Program-made: the position numbers and the translations under genes | From: Ignelater luminosus | Taxonomy: Eukaryota; Arthropoda; Insecta; Coleoptera; Elateridae | Direction: 5' to 3' | DNA length: 64,000 bases | Assembly: GCA_011009095.1 (NCBI GenBank) | Contig: VTPC01090672.1 | Coordinates: forward strand, 43,509-107,508 | Part shown: positions 47,830-58,760 of the stretch, piece after piece | Layout of the letters: each line of letters begins with the position of its first letter | Position numbering within the stretch: the first letter of the stretch is position 1 | Notes under the pieces: generated by a model | Told to the model about the DNA's origin: nothing | The model's database searches: none | What the model saw: only the letters and a program-made list of their open reading frames with translations

Positions 47830-48710
47830 TAAGAAAACTGGAAAGAAATTAAGGCGATCTATCAGGAGACCAGTGAGAGCATTCCTCGCTTCAAAAGTCG
47901 TAAAAAAAGGGCCCATGTCAGACAAGACGTGGGAACTATTTGGGCAAATAAAGCAAATAAAAGAGAGAATCAATAACAGCAGGACGAGACAGCAAACTGC
48001 GGAAGCCCAAGCAGCGTACTCAGCAAAAGTCAACGAAATAAAACGGAGTACAAGAAAAGACAAAAAACTGGGTGAACGAAACCGCAAAGAAGGGGGAAGA
48101 AGCCGCTGCGTGGGAGGTATAAGAAAGAACTTTAGTGGTAGTAGACCAGTAGACCAGTGAGACACTAACGGTAAGCTACTGAAGTTAGAGCAGGGCTAGT
48201 TGTGCAGATGGAGAGAACACTTTGGTAGACTCCTATGTAAAGATGCTGATGAAGTATCCGAAACTGTCCAGGGCATTCCATATTCCAGCATCATACTGGA
48301 GCCTCCGACATTAAACGAAATACAAGCAGTACTAAAGCGAACACAAAATGGGAAGGCCCCAGGCCCAGATAACATTTTCTCTAACATCATAAAAGCAGGA
48401 AAGTCAGTATCTGCATAAACGCTACTACCTCTATTTTACAAGATCTAGGAGGAGGAGAAAATACGGAAGAGTAGAAAGAAGGATTGGTGGTTAAATTACC
48501 AAAGAAAGTTGATTTTACAAATTGCAATAACTGGAGTGCCATCACTCTTTTATTATCTTCCTCAATATTGCAGAATAATGTTAGAACGGGTAGTATTAGT
48601 AGTGGAGCAAACATTGCTCTAGGTACCAGCTGGCTCTAGGCAAAATCGAAGTTGCACAGATCTTATAAACACACTAAGAATAATAACTGAACAAAGTCTG
48701 GAATGAGATA
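47830..48710 (+). pseudogene. RTE-like LINE fragment (linker and RT fingers)
   Basis: The Lys/Arg-rich linker (EIKRSTRKDKKLGERNRKEG) is followed by WREHFGRLLCKDADE, LEPPTLNEIQAVLKRTQNGK then APGPDNIFSNIIKAG (conserved NGKAPGxDxIxxExxK), and then in another frame LPLFYKI, EEEKIRKS, KKDWWLNYQRK, TNCNNWRG-like remnants, RIMLERV, and QNRSCTDLINTLRIITEQSL (family FRKNRSCxDQIxTLRIIxEQSLEW). It ends just before the catalytic FxDFEKAFD block. Plus strand, truncated at both ends, several frameshifts. Confidence 0.88.
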
Positions 48711-48959
48711 GTCATCAGATCTTCATGGGCCGTATTGGTTGTATGCTTTTGAGAATTTGCGTGTTTTTGCAGTTCAATAGCTTCGCTTTTCACACTTTAC
48801 AGCGGGCGTGATATTCATTATCTGTTTTTCAATCCATTTCTTATGTTGTTTTGATTCGAGCCATAAGATATCAAAACAAATTTTCTAAGATTTTTATCTC
48901 CTATTCATGACGCAAGCGAGATTTCTTCTTTGGAGTTATGCAACGCTTCTTAGAGCACG

Positions 48960-49655
48960 TTCCTAAATCTCCAGGCCCGACTCAACTGAGAACAAACTTG
49001 ACGCGGCCCGAAACAAGCCCAGTAACTTCCTGATCGGTCCGAAAGACTCGAACAGCCGAGAAGTTTAATAGGTCCGACAGGTCCGAACGTTCCAATAGGC
49101 CAGAGGCCCGAACGCCCCAACATGCCGGAGGTCCAAACGAACCGACAGATCCGAGAAATTTAAAAAGGCTTGACAGGCCTCACAACCCGACGGACCCAAG
49201 AAGCCCGATGGGCCGAAAAGTTCAAAAGACTCGACAGACCTGTATGACCCGACAAAGACGAGAGCTCCAAACGACCCGATAGCCAGGAAGGGCCAAGAAA
49301 TCCAAAAGGCTCGACAGGTCTGACGGCCTAATAGACCCGAGAAGCCCGAAGGGCTGAAAATTTCAAAAGGTCCGACAGACCCGTATGGCTCGATAAGGAC
49401 GAGAGCCCCAAACGGCTCGATAAACCCGAAGGGCCGAGAAGTCCAAAAGGCTCAACAGACCTGACGGCCCGACAGGCCCAAGAAGCTCAAAGAGCAGAAA
49501 AGTCCAAAAGGCCCGACAGACCGGACAAGGCAGAAAGGTTTGACAAGCTCCAACAGTTAGACGGGCTCAACAACAGCTTCGATCTGGGCCGCGTAGAGGC
49601 TCGACTAAAAAACCTCGGCCCATGCAAGCCTCTGGCGCTCTTGTTCTTCGCTGCA
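48960..49655 (+). repeat. GC-rich composite repeat, copy 3
   Basis: Begins at about 48,988 with AAACTTGACGCGGCCCGAAA and GTAACTTCCTGATCGGTCCG, the same start as copy 2. A long run of roughly 10-bp words follows (GGCCCGACAG, ACCCGAGAAG, CCCGAAGGGC, CGAAAAGTTC). It ends with GAGGCTCGACTAAAAAACCT then CGGCCCATGCAAGCCTCT, which matches the 3' end of copy 4. This copy has both unit ends in one orientation and lacks the AGTACGAAAA module, so it is the best guide to the boundaries of the simple form. Confidence 0.82.
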
Positions 49656-51293
49656 AGTAGAATTCATTATTGACACAAATGTTGGTAAAAACGTTATTAG
49701 TAATAATAATCTTACTAATGTCAACACCATATATTTAATTGTTAAAACAGTATTTAACAAACACCACTAAGCACTAAAACACTGGAAACCAACCGAATTA
49801 AACAAACTTAAAACACCCCAAGCACTTAAAATGTGTATGTGTGTTGGACTTGGATGATTCCCCTGCATTCTGTTTGCGCAAGAAACCATAATAGTTATGT
49901 TAAAGTTAACTGAAGTACGCGTTATGCAGTTGGCCTTGTTTTCAAGTATATTACGCTACTTACGTAATTAAAATAAAACTATTCGTTTTAATAGACAAAA
50001 TTTAGTAAGAAACTGAAAAAATCCCTTTATCCCCTACTACATTCCATATAGGTAAAATATCCCTTAATTAAGGGATAAATCTTTCAGGTTGGCAACACTG
50101 TCTAGACCAAACACTGTGTAGCTTCCCTACCTTTCATTGTATCACATCAGCGGATGTCGAACTGTGTTCCCCACTACGACTGAAGGGATGTAGAGCCTGC
50201 AGAAATAACCATGATTTGACTTGACTTTAACAGCACAAAATAATCAAATCTAATGACAACCACCAACAGTTTTGTTCTTCGTACATTTACTAATAAGTCA
50301 TTCTTAGAATTCTCTTCTATAATTGTAAGCGAGTTAAAAGTCTTGACTTTGAAAATTGAAAAGGCAAAATGGAGAACTAATTTTACGTTGCGATGTAAAG
50401 TATTAGCTAATCTTAATTTTGATAACAGTAAATGAATAGTTCAACTTACTGATGTAAGCATAAATGCATTTAGTTGACAAAGATAAAACCTTCTTATCGG
50501 GATACTCTGTATATTAATAACGCGTAGATAATATTGTTTTAATTTTTTATTAGTTTTATCTCAAGTATTTACAATAATAATTATTAGGAAGGTTTATTAA
50601 CTCATAATTTCTGTGTGTTAACAAAAAGAATTGAAAACAATTATCAAATTTGATACGCACACCTAAACTTGTAATAGAATTCCTAACACTTCCAAGCATT
50701 AAATTTAGCACGATCGACAATTTTCTGGTTTAGCATGAATTAAAATAATCATTTGATGTAAGAATTCATAAACGCTGATTAAGAATTTCTAGAAACCAGC
50801 AGTTCAAACAAGAATAATTAGAAATCTACAGCACTTGTAGTAAATATTCCCTCCTTTTTTCTATACAACATATAAAATCGTGACGAATCAACCAATGGTT
50901 CCTCTTCTTGAGTGTTTTAGAAATTTAGCCGAAAGCTTTAAAATATAAATAATGATAATAATAATAATAATATTTCAATTACGGCAGCTTTCTCTTAAAT
51001 TTCTGTCGACTGACTTCTTTTTAGTCAGCATAATAATAATAAATTACGATACCATCCATTGTGAAAATGAAAATAGTCTGTTTTACAATAGATAAATAAA
51101 TTGCAGTCGAACAACAGGTATAATAACGTTAACTCAAGGAGGTTTTTGCTACTAAAAGAAACTTGAAAAATGTTTTATTCAAGCATGTCTCGAATAAATT
51201 TAAGTTTTTTCTTAAGTCATTTTAAGCATTCATGTAATTGATTTTCTTCTGCAGTTTAATTTATAATTCTTTTTCTCTGTTTAACATACATAG
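49656..51293. other. Intergenic/intronic DNA upstream of the exon
   Basis: AT-rich sequence with a (TAA)n run at 50,950-50,973. The last 30 bases before the exon are pyrimidine-rich and end in AG (51,292-51,293), a plausible splice acceptor. Confidence 0.55.
51265..51293 (+). promoter_or_regulatory. Splice acceptor (polypyrimidine tract + AG)
   Basis: TTCTTTTTCTCTGTTTAAC then ATACATAG directly before the reading frame of the exon. The T/C-rich tract and terminal AG fit an insect 3' splice site and set the exon start at 51,294. Confidence 0.65.
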
Positions 51294-51634
51294 GGTTGGA
51301 AAGGATCGCTGAAGAGTTGATGGGTCGAAGGAAATGGAAACTGTATCAAGAATCCATGTCCAGGAATTATCTGCAACCTATAAACAACAACGTGGAGAAG
51401 ATACGTACGACCGAAGAATATTTAAAGGATCAGCGGAATTTTTCCGATTCCAACCAGAAACACGAAGAGATAGACGTAAAACGCAAAGACAAAAGCGAAG
51501 AGATAAAGAGAGAAGACGGATTCAAGCTAGCGGACGAAGAAGAACAAATCAAAGATTGGACACCCGACAGCAAGTGCTATTTTTGTCTAGACGGCAAACT
51601 GGATAGTGAAAATAATACAAGTCACGGGACTCTG
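51294..51634 (+). CDS. Eip93F: Internal coding exon, candidate Eip93F/Mblk-1 N-terminal region
   Basis: A 341-bp exon with a pyrimidine-rich tract and AG before it and GTAGGT after it. It starts with two bases completing a codon (GGG would give Gly) and then reads LERIAEELMGRRKWKLYQES. A charged, Lys/Glu-rich central part (VKRKDKSEEIKREDGFK) leads to DWTPDSKCYFCLDGKLDSEN then NTSHGTL, ending in phase 0. The CxxC pair (CYFC) may bind metal. Codon use is unbiased and there is no damage, unlike every transposon ORF nearby. From memory, the GLERxAEELMGRRKW and CYFCxDG motifs belong to the N-terminus of the ecdysone-induced transcription factor E93 (Eip93F; Mblk-1 in honeybee), which has an HTH-psq DNA-binding domain encoded elsewhere and directs adult metamorphosis. 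The gene name is tentative; that this is a genuine exon is much surer. No other exon was recognised, consistent with long flanking introns. Confidence 0.6.
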
Positions 51635-51640
51635 GTAGGT
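51635..51640 (+). promoter_or_regulatory. Splice donor GTAGGT
   Basis: CTG followed by GTAGGT is a fair 5' splice site. After this point the frame reads into hydrophobic, AT-rich residues and a stop at 51,682, as expected for intron. Confidence 0.65.
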
Positions 51641-52006
51641 GTTATTACATCTTCCTTCTATTTTTTATTAATCGATGTGTAAACCTGATGGAGATAATTC
51701 CAATTTTCTTTTATCATGTGTATTAAAGTTATTTATCTTAAAAAATTAATGAATTGTAGAATTGTACTATATTTTGCAGAGATCGTCACAGTTTATTTGT
51801 AAACTATAAACATAAAAGACTTGCAAGATTAATTAAAAAGTTTTGTTTTCCTACAGTTATCATAACAGAGATATGGTGTTTCAGTTTCTTGTAGACCAGG
51901 CAGAGCGTACTCGAAAATCCAGGTCGTAAAATTAGATAAAGTAGGATAACATTAATATACAATAAAATTCTCTTAGAATCCGGATCTGTATGCACGCAGC
52001 ATATAT
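51641..52006. other. Probable intron, no feature
   Basis: AT-rich sequence after the donor site, without recognisable elements. Confidence 0.5.
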
Positions 52007-52511
52007 TCATAAAAAATATGATCGATTCTGTTTTTTTACTCTAAGATTTTTTTCCTTAGTTATCAATTCTGTAGGTACACAGTGAAATTCTATTGTAATA
52101 TTTTGATTCTCAACTAACTCCATGACGAAACCGCATATTATATAATAATTACCTGATGGATTTCTCAGTTTTTTTATGCCTAATAGTAGTATATAGGATG
52201 GCCCGTAAAGGCGTGACGTACAAACTTTCTGATCCTTTAAATAGGAAGCCCTGTATATTTTGATATTTAAGTACTTCTGGTTCATTGCTGATTGCAACAA
52301 TGTAGCACTATACATCGTGGTTCTAAATCTAACTGTTTTGCCGTTATTCCTTTGTCTTTTGCAAAGTATTCCCATACTTCTGGACTTGCCGTAGTAGTCT
52401 CTCATTTTTACAAAAGTAGTCCTTGATTTCTGCTCCTTAAAAGTCATTATGCAGGAAGCACTATTTCTTTTGATTTTTTTAAATGGAACACCCGGTATCT
52501 GTTGCTACGAT
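52007..52511 (-). repeat. Probable MITE/interspersed repeat (GGGTGTTCCATTTAAAAAAA end)
   Basis: The minus strand carries GGGTGTTCCATTTAAAAAAA near 52,490, a terminal-repeat-like word common in insect MITEs, followed by a 146-residue open frame to 52,007. The translation contains TVRFRTTMYSATLL, RASYLKDQKVCTSRLYG and PSYILLL, but it has no Met context, domain or splice signals. I read it as fortuitously open repeat sequence. Confidence 0.45.
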
Positions 52512-52715
52512 TTAATAAAACATTGAACCAGTAGTTCTGCTATGCACCAATTTTTGATCTTTCTATGTTTTTTTTTTTGAGAACTCGCCGCATTTGTTAA
52601 AGATATTCGGTGTCATGACTTAACAGCAAACAAGGTTTGAATATAAAAAAAAATTTCTATCAATTTATAAATGAAAATCAAAAGAGACTGCAAGTAAAAA
52701 TGATGTTTGAATGTA

Positions 52716-53419
52716 CAGGGTGTCCTGTTTAACAGTTTACACACGATTATTTGGATAATATTAAAGACATCAGGCTGAAATTTAACATGAATACAAGCTG
52801 AGATTTCAATTTTTAGAACCTTGTTTTGTGCGTTAATTAATGCGGTTTTGTTTACTGCGAGTGATTGAACAAAGACGACTTACCCGGGGGTGTGCAGCTT
52901 CTGATCTACAGCTAATCTCGTTCAAACACTTTTGCTTTTATCGTTGTTGCAAGCACTCGCGGCGCATAGCGTGGTTATTCTTCCGTTATTGGTGACCAAG
53001 AGAGAGTTTTTTTTTTTCGTCAGGCGTGGGATTCTCTCAACCCTTGTTCGCGTAATTTTAGCATGGAATGCGCACTCGGCATTCAGCACTAATGTACTAC
53101 TCATACTACAAATATACAGGAACTCTATATATATAATATAATAATAAGTAACTAATATTAATTGCAATGGAAACAACAACCTCCTAAACTGGAAAGGACG
53201 CCGACTTCTGTTTGTTAAGTGGAACTTCTAGTTCCTCATTGCTGTGATCCATACAAAGTAGACGTCGCTCGTTCCAGTTTGACATTCTAGAAAAAGCTCT
53301 AATTTTGGTTTTGTAAACTAAGGTAGAAAGTCAAATTATACTGAAATATGAGATTTCAGGCTGGTAGTTCGAATGTTTCTTAAATAATTCCGTGGTAGAC
53401 TGTTAAACGGGACACCATG
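52716..53419. mobile_element. TIR element (CAGGGTGTCCTGTTTAACAG family), non-autonomous
   Basis: The left end, CAGGGTGTCCTGTTTAACAG, is preceded by TA (52,714-52,715). The right end on the minus strand is CATGGTGTCCCGTTTAACAG. Further inward the arms share ATTATTTRRRTAA-like, AGCCTGAAATYT and TGAGATTTCAG-like words, so the inverted repeats extend about 100 bp. The centre contains ORFs of 69-85 residues without motif. It lies inside a second, older inverted repeat: 52,512-52,544 (CATTGAACCAGTAGTTCTGC) and 53,420-53,455 (complement of TTTTGAGCCAGTAGTTCTTC). Confidence 0.75.
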
Positions 53420-53455
53420 CATAGCAGAAGAACTACTGGCTCAAAACATCAATTT

Positions 53456-55560
53456 TAATTCATCTTTACGCTGGTAGTTTACCAACCTAAAAAACTTCTG
53501 TTCTAAAGGTACTTCATTAACTTACCAGTTATCAATTATTTTTTATTTTGCAACTTTTTGTCTGCCTATCAATTCCTAAGTTGTCGTCTCTTCATTCTTG
53601 CTCTTTATTACTTAAGATTTTATAACACTCAGAGAAAACCATGTTGTGATAATGCAAACCCTAACCTTGTTTTTTAACTCTTGCTTGAATAGAATAATGT
53701 AGCTGGTGTTTACTGTGTTATGCCATTTACGCATGATCTGATTCCTAAGTAACGTTATTATTTACTTTGATCCATCTCTTCTTTCTTCTTTTACTGTAAC
53801 AATTTATTCTTAAATTTCCTCAATAACTCTTATTGCTTTGTTCAGTTTATTATTCGCTCTTTATATTTTTTTAATTGTAACCTTTGATTTCATTTCCAAT
53901 TTAACTGTCGAGTGACCCAAAGTATTCACGTCAGAGTTGTCTTTGGAGCTGAGAACGTATGCCCTTTTGATGGTTTTGATTGTCAATTATCTTGATTGAT
54001 GATTGATAAAAGACGTGTAAAATTGTGCGTAACCTGTAATAGGAAACACATTCAAGATCTTTTAAAATAACACAAAATCGTACTACCAATGAAAAAACTT
54101 CTGATTGGTTGACATACAACAATTGTTTACATGTCAATCAATCAGGAGTTTTCACATTAATAGCATGGTAGCATATATCTGCTCGTGGACACAGGAAATG
54201 ACGTTAGTTTTCAAATTTCTAATCGGCGATAATCATAAACGTCGGAGACATCTGGCGTCGAAATTGAAAATATGTTAATAGAAGAAAAATACGATTATTG
54301 CGACCTCTGTGGGAAATTTAAAAAATTAGTTTGAGGATGATCATCATGCGATACTACTGTTGACACAACAGTAAAACACATCGTCGGAAACTATAACAAA
54401 TGTTATAAATTTTCAAATTGGAAGATGTTGATTGCAGCAGGTGATTACTCTTTCTTCCGCCATTTTGACAATCTAAATCGCTACCATTCAGTTTCGTTCG
54501 ATGTAAACGAATCGCTCCGTTTCAATTGGTAGCGTAAAGAATTACCGCTACATTTTGGAGCGATTGGTTTGAAAGTAACAACACCGCAACGAATCAGTCT
54601 TCACACGAAATATTATAATTTGGGGCACATATACGTAACGTTATAATTGAGCACGATATGAGTGGTTAACTTTTGCTTAAAAAATTAATGTCATGAAGTG
54701 TCAATTCTTTTATAAGGATTTTAACAAAATTTGATTATGCCGCTCTAATTGAAGAATTTAGAAAATGCTACAGTTTTACAGGCTAATCAAGTAGCGCCGA
54801 TAACACCGCTTTGTTTGGTATGTTGCACTAGTGCACACTTTTCTGCAAAAATAGCGTTTGGAATGTTAAGTGCAAGTGAACTGAAAGTGTTTGGTACGTT
54901 AAGGTAGTGCAATTCTTGCTGTACGGACTGCACCAAGTCTTGAGAAAGTGCAATGAATGCAACCAATGCGAGCATGCGCAGTATTCAGTTTATTTGATTT
55001 TTCAAAGCTGTCAGAACCAAAACGTCAGAAGGTACTTAATCTCTATTCTCATTACTTTAAACCTATGTCACACTATCAGTCAGTTTGATCAAACTTGACT
55101 ATCAATCTGAACACAATGACGTCATACCTTTATTTTGGTCAAATTTTCTGATTACTTTAAACGCGAACTCAAAACAGCGAATAAAAAAAGTAAAATGGAC
55201 TGAGAACTAAAATAGGATTTTGCAGGTTATTGGATTATTATTATCCAACAGCGACGGTAGTAGCGACAAACTTGACTTAACTTAACTTATCCTTTCTAGA
55301 CGTTTTGCGGCATGTGCTGGCTTGATGGTAAAACACAGTAAAACGAGGTTATGTTTACTGTTCACAGATCCCGCATACAATCTGCAACTTTTTTTTGCAC
55401 CGAAAGCGTTTGTTAAATTTCGATGTGCTGATTTACACTGTTTCACTTGCACCCCTACACTCGTTAGACCTACACTTTTCCGGACTATTATACCAAGCAA
55501 AGCTATTATTGTAAGCTATGCGGTGGTTTTGCTGCTGTCGCACTAATATATCAACATTTT
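53456..55560. other. No gene recognised
   Basis: AT-rich DNA with patches of balanced composition at 54.8-55.0 kb. ORFs at 54,787-54,975 (-), 54,907-55,098 (+) and 55,282-55,546 overlap one another on both strands and have no motif. Confidence 0.5.
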
Positions 55561-55760
55561 GATAGTTAGTTTTAGGTTAAGTTTACATTGAAGTTTGAAA
55601 TGACATCGTTGTCATACTGCTAAAATAGTATTCTTATTGTGTCAAAACGATCAAAATCAACAGGTTCAAAAGCGCGTGAAAATTAATTTCAAATCTCCAT
55701 TTCTTGTTAATCCTTGTTTTGTAAAGAAAAACGACACTTCTGGCAACATGGTTTATCTTT
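55561..55760 (+). repeat. Dispersed repeat C, copy 1
   Basis: GATAGTTAGTTTTAGGTTAA then a GAAATGACATCGTTGTCAT-like block, AAATAGTATTCTTATTG, CTTGTTTTGTAAAGAAAA and ACTTCTGGCAACATGGT. All of these recur in order at 56,689-56,860. Confidence 0.7.
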
Positions 55761-56688
55761 TTTGCACATAAATTGTACATCCAACCTTTACATAATTGAA
55801 TATATCTTAGAATATCATGACCTATTCTAATATAGCAATGCATTTGCCAGGAATTTTCCTGGCGTATATACGATATAAAGCAACAAACATGTTACAAAGG
55901 TCGACACCGCCCACATTAAAATTCTACTCTCGTGCTAGTTTTAATCTGCTATTTTCAAGATATTTTTCTTCAGCAAATGACCATCTCCTGACATTATCAA
56001 CTAGTTCTACACCAATATGTAACACACGTGACCGATTTATTTTTAGTGCACCATTTCACAGTTATGGCATTATTTGTTTGTTCTCCTAAATGATCAGAGG
56101 GTCCTCTTCCAGTTTTTTTATGCTTCATCATCGTTTAGTGTACATCGTTTGAGCTTGTTGATTCTATCAGTTCCCACAGCTAACACGCCCACTTCTTTCC
56201 ATCTAGTTAGAAGACTAAATAACGTGAAGAAATTGTTCATACTGAAATTTTTATGAGTGCGTAAATCTTTTACAAGTGCTACATTTACAACAACGTGGCC
56301 GCTAGTGCCTAACTCAAATTCTTCTCGTTAATTTTTTAAAAATATTTTTCAGACTAGATGTTCCTGAGCACCACACTCAGTTGTGTTTGTGACCCTGACT
56401 TTTCTAGTTACAAACAATTAAGGCTCTAATGTCACTGTCAAATTGACAGTATCACCACATCACATGACGTAGGTTATGTATGTAAATTGTCATATGGGTG
56501 TTTGTAACATCTCCCCTGAAAAATGAAAAGAAACATGAACTTTATATGTTAATTCTAAGTGCTTCAAATCTATTTTTAGTAATAGCTGTTTCATTTTTCA
56601 TTTTCATTTCAACAATTCCAGTAAGGAAGATTTTTTCGAGTAAGGGTTGGTCATGAAAATTTAACATATCCACCCTGTATACAATTTG

Positions 56689-56860
56689 GACAGTTAGTTT
56701 TAGGTTAATTTTATATTTATGTTAGAAATGACAGTGACGGTGACAATGATAATTAAGGCAGTATCTTTAAAACCTACTTGATTTTAGTTCATCCCATTAT
56801 TTTTTGTTTTGTTTCTTTGTAAAAAAGATACTTTTGGCAACATTGTGTATAGCAAACTAA
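56689..56860 (+). repeat. Dispersed repeat C, copy 2
   Basis: GACAGTTAGTTTTAGGTTAA, GAAATGACAGTGACGGTGAC, GCAGTATCTTTAAAACC, TTTGTTTCTTTGTAAAAAAG and ACTTTTGGCAACATTGT follow the order of copy 1, about 1.1 kb downstream in direct orientation. It is preceded by CCACCCTGTATAC, a word typical of MITE ends. Confidence 0.7.
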
Positions 56861-57406
56861 TATCATGACCTTGACCAACCCCTACACAAAAAGGTGAATA
56901 GCATATTATTAAAATTGGTGTTTTATACTTTTAGCACGTTTGTAAACTGAATAAAGATTTGTCTGTTCAACTAAGTATTCGATTGCATAGTTATCAAAGA
57001 AAAGTTTGGACTACTCTAATGGTGTCGCAACTTGATTTGGTTTTGTAAAAGAAACATCACATACATTATCAACCTTCTTTATATTTTTCTTCATCCACTT
57101 CAATGCTTCTTCCTTATCCAGTCTTTTCTTCTTTTTAAGGTTTCCTTTTTTGTTTGTTTGAGGTATAAGAAGTGCCAATAGTATCAAAATCAGAGACCTC
57201 AGAAGGCTTTTCTATTTCAATAAAAATTCTAGAATCAGCATCCGCAGTCGAATCCTTTACACTATTTAGAGTTTGACAACGTTACTCTCAACTTTATCTG
57301 AATCTTCAAGAGATCAACATCTGACACGTCACCCTTCATAACATAACAATCTCCGTTCTTCCATTCCAGTAAAACTTCTAGAATGTATATACCGTAGTTT
57401 AGAGAT
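56861..57406. other. No gene assigned; charged minus-strand reading
   Basis: On the minus strand the stretch 57,330-57,060 yields frames with MEWKNGDCYVMKGDVSDVDL-like and lysine-rich sequence, suggesting a decayed coding element. No family could be assigned. Confidence 0.3.
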
Positions 57407-57985
57407 AAACTTGAGGCGGCCCGAAAAAACCTGAACGACCAGACAGACCCAAGAGGCCCGAACGATCAAACAGACGCGAGAGGTCTGACATACTCCAATA
57501 GTTCGACAGATCGGACTAGCCCGAACGGTCCGACAACAGGCCCGAACGGGAATAAATGGCTAGATTGACCAGACGTAGGCCTGAAAAGCCCGATAAATTT
57601 TTAAACTGCCCGTTCTGACCTAAACCAGAGTTGTGGACCAGGACGAAAATCCTCCACTTTGGTTCAGCACAAAAATAACGCCCATCCGAGTCAGTACGGA
57701 GAAGTTTTCAGCTTGGTACAGTACGAAGATTTTCTCTTTGATTTAGTATGAAAATAATACTTGTCCGAGTCAATACAAAAACGATCTTGGTTCAGTGCTG
57801 TACGAGAATGCTCCGCTTTAGGCTAGTACAAAGGCAATGATCCGAAAAAGTTGACCGACCCGATAAGCTCGACATGCCCGAGAGGCTCGAACGGCTCGAT
57901 TGACCGAGACATTTTTAAACTGAGGCTCGGCCCGGCTCGAAACATAAAGGCTCGATTAAAAACGGCGGGCCTTGCAGACCTCTAA
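57407..57985 (+). repeat. GC-rich composite repeat, copy 4 (both modules, both ends)
   Basis: Starts AAACTTGAGGCGGCCCGAAA. A 10-bp-word section (57,430-57,610) leads into a module of repeated GGTTCAGTACGAAAATAA and TTGTCCGAGTCAGTACGAAA words (57,650-57,850), a second short 10-bp-word section, then GCTCGATTGACCGAGACATT, GGCTCGGCCCGGCTCGAAAC and the 3' end GGCTCGATTAAAAACGG, then CGGGCCTTGCAGACCTCT. It is the most complete copy and shows the order of the parts. Confidence 0.82.
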
Positions 57986-58272
57986 TTGGGATTATCTTGA
58001 GTTCCCTAATGCAAAAACTTTCGTAGTCACAAGTTGCATTTTGCGTTTTCTCTATCTCGTAAGATATCGAAAGAACGCTTACTACAAATGTTATAAGGCG
58101 CAGTTTCAAGATTCTAAATGTTTTTTAATCTTGAGAATTGTATTTTCGCTAACGCAGATATTTTTAAAAATGTAAATTAATGTATGGGGTCGGCGCATGC
58201 AGCCTGTTAATAGGAAGGATCGCATTGCCCAAACAAGTTGAGAAATATGAACTAGAACCCTTCAATGGCAGA
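57986..58272. other. Spacer between two composite repeats
   Basis: AT-rich spacer with no motif. It separates two same-strand copies of the composite repeat by about 290 bp. Confidence 0.5.
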
Positions 58273-58760
58273 AATTAAGGATTAACTTGACGCGGTTCGA
58301 AAAAAATCCATCGGGTCGAAAAGTCCGTGAAACTGAAGCCGGCTGAGCTGTCTGCGGTGTAGTACAAAAATGACGCTCTTCGATTCAATATGAAAATAAT
58401 ACCTGTCCGGATTAATATGCAAACTACGTCTGTTTGAGTCACTACGAAAAAGATTTCAGCCCGGTGCAGTAGGAAGATTCTTTGCTTCGGTTCAATATGA
58501 AAGTAATGTTTGTCCGAGTCAGTACGACGATCCTACGCACCGGTTTAGTGCGAAAAAAGATCTCGGTTCGATGCAGTGCAAAGATCGTTCGCTTCGGATT
58601 AGCACAAAAATAATGGCCTGAAAAACTCGACCAATTCTAAGTTTGACAGGTTCGACAAGCCTGAGGAGCCCGAACGGCCTGAGAACTCCAAACGGTTCGA
58701 ACGACCCAATTGACTAGACGTAGGTCTAAAAAGTTCTAAAATTTTTAAACATCTACCTTA
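58273..58760 (+). repeat. GC-rich composite repeat, copy 5
   Basis: Starts TAACTTGACGCGGTTCGAAA. It is dominated by the AGTACGAAA module: TTCGATTCAATATGAAAATA (58,381), TTCGGTTCAATATGAAAGTA (58,484) and TTCGGATTAGCACAAAAATA (58,590) show a spacing of about 105 bp, made of four ~26-bp subunits. It ends with 10-bp words and ATTGACTAGACGTAGG, and lacks the TGCAAGCCTCT 3' end. Confidence 0.78.

Noticed and set aside
52007..52447. 146-residue minus-strand ORF as a host gene
   Set aside because: It lies inside a MITE-like repeat with a GGGTGTTCCATTTAAAA end and has no domain or splice signal.
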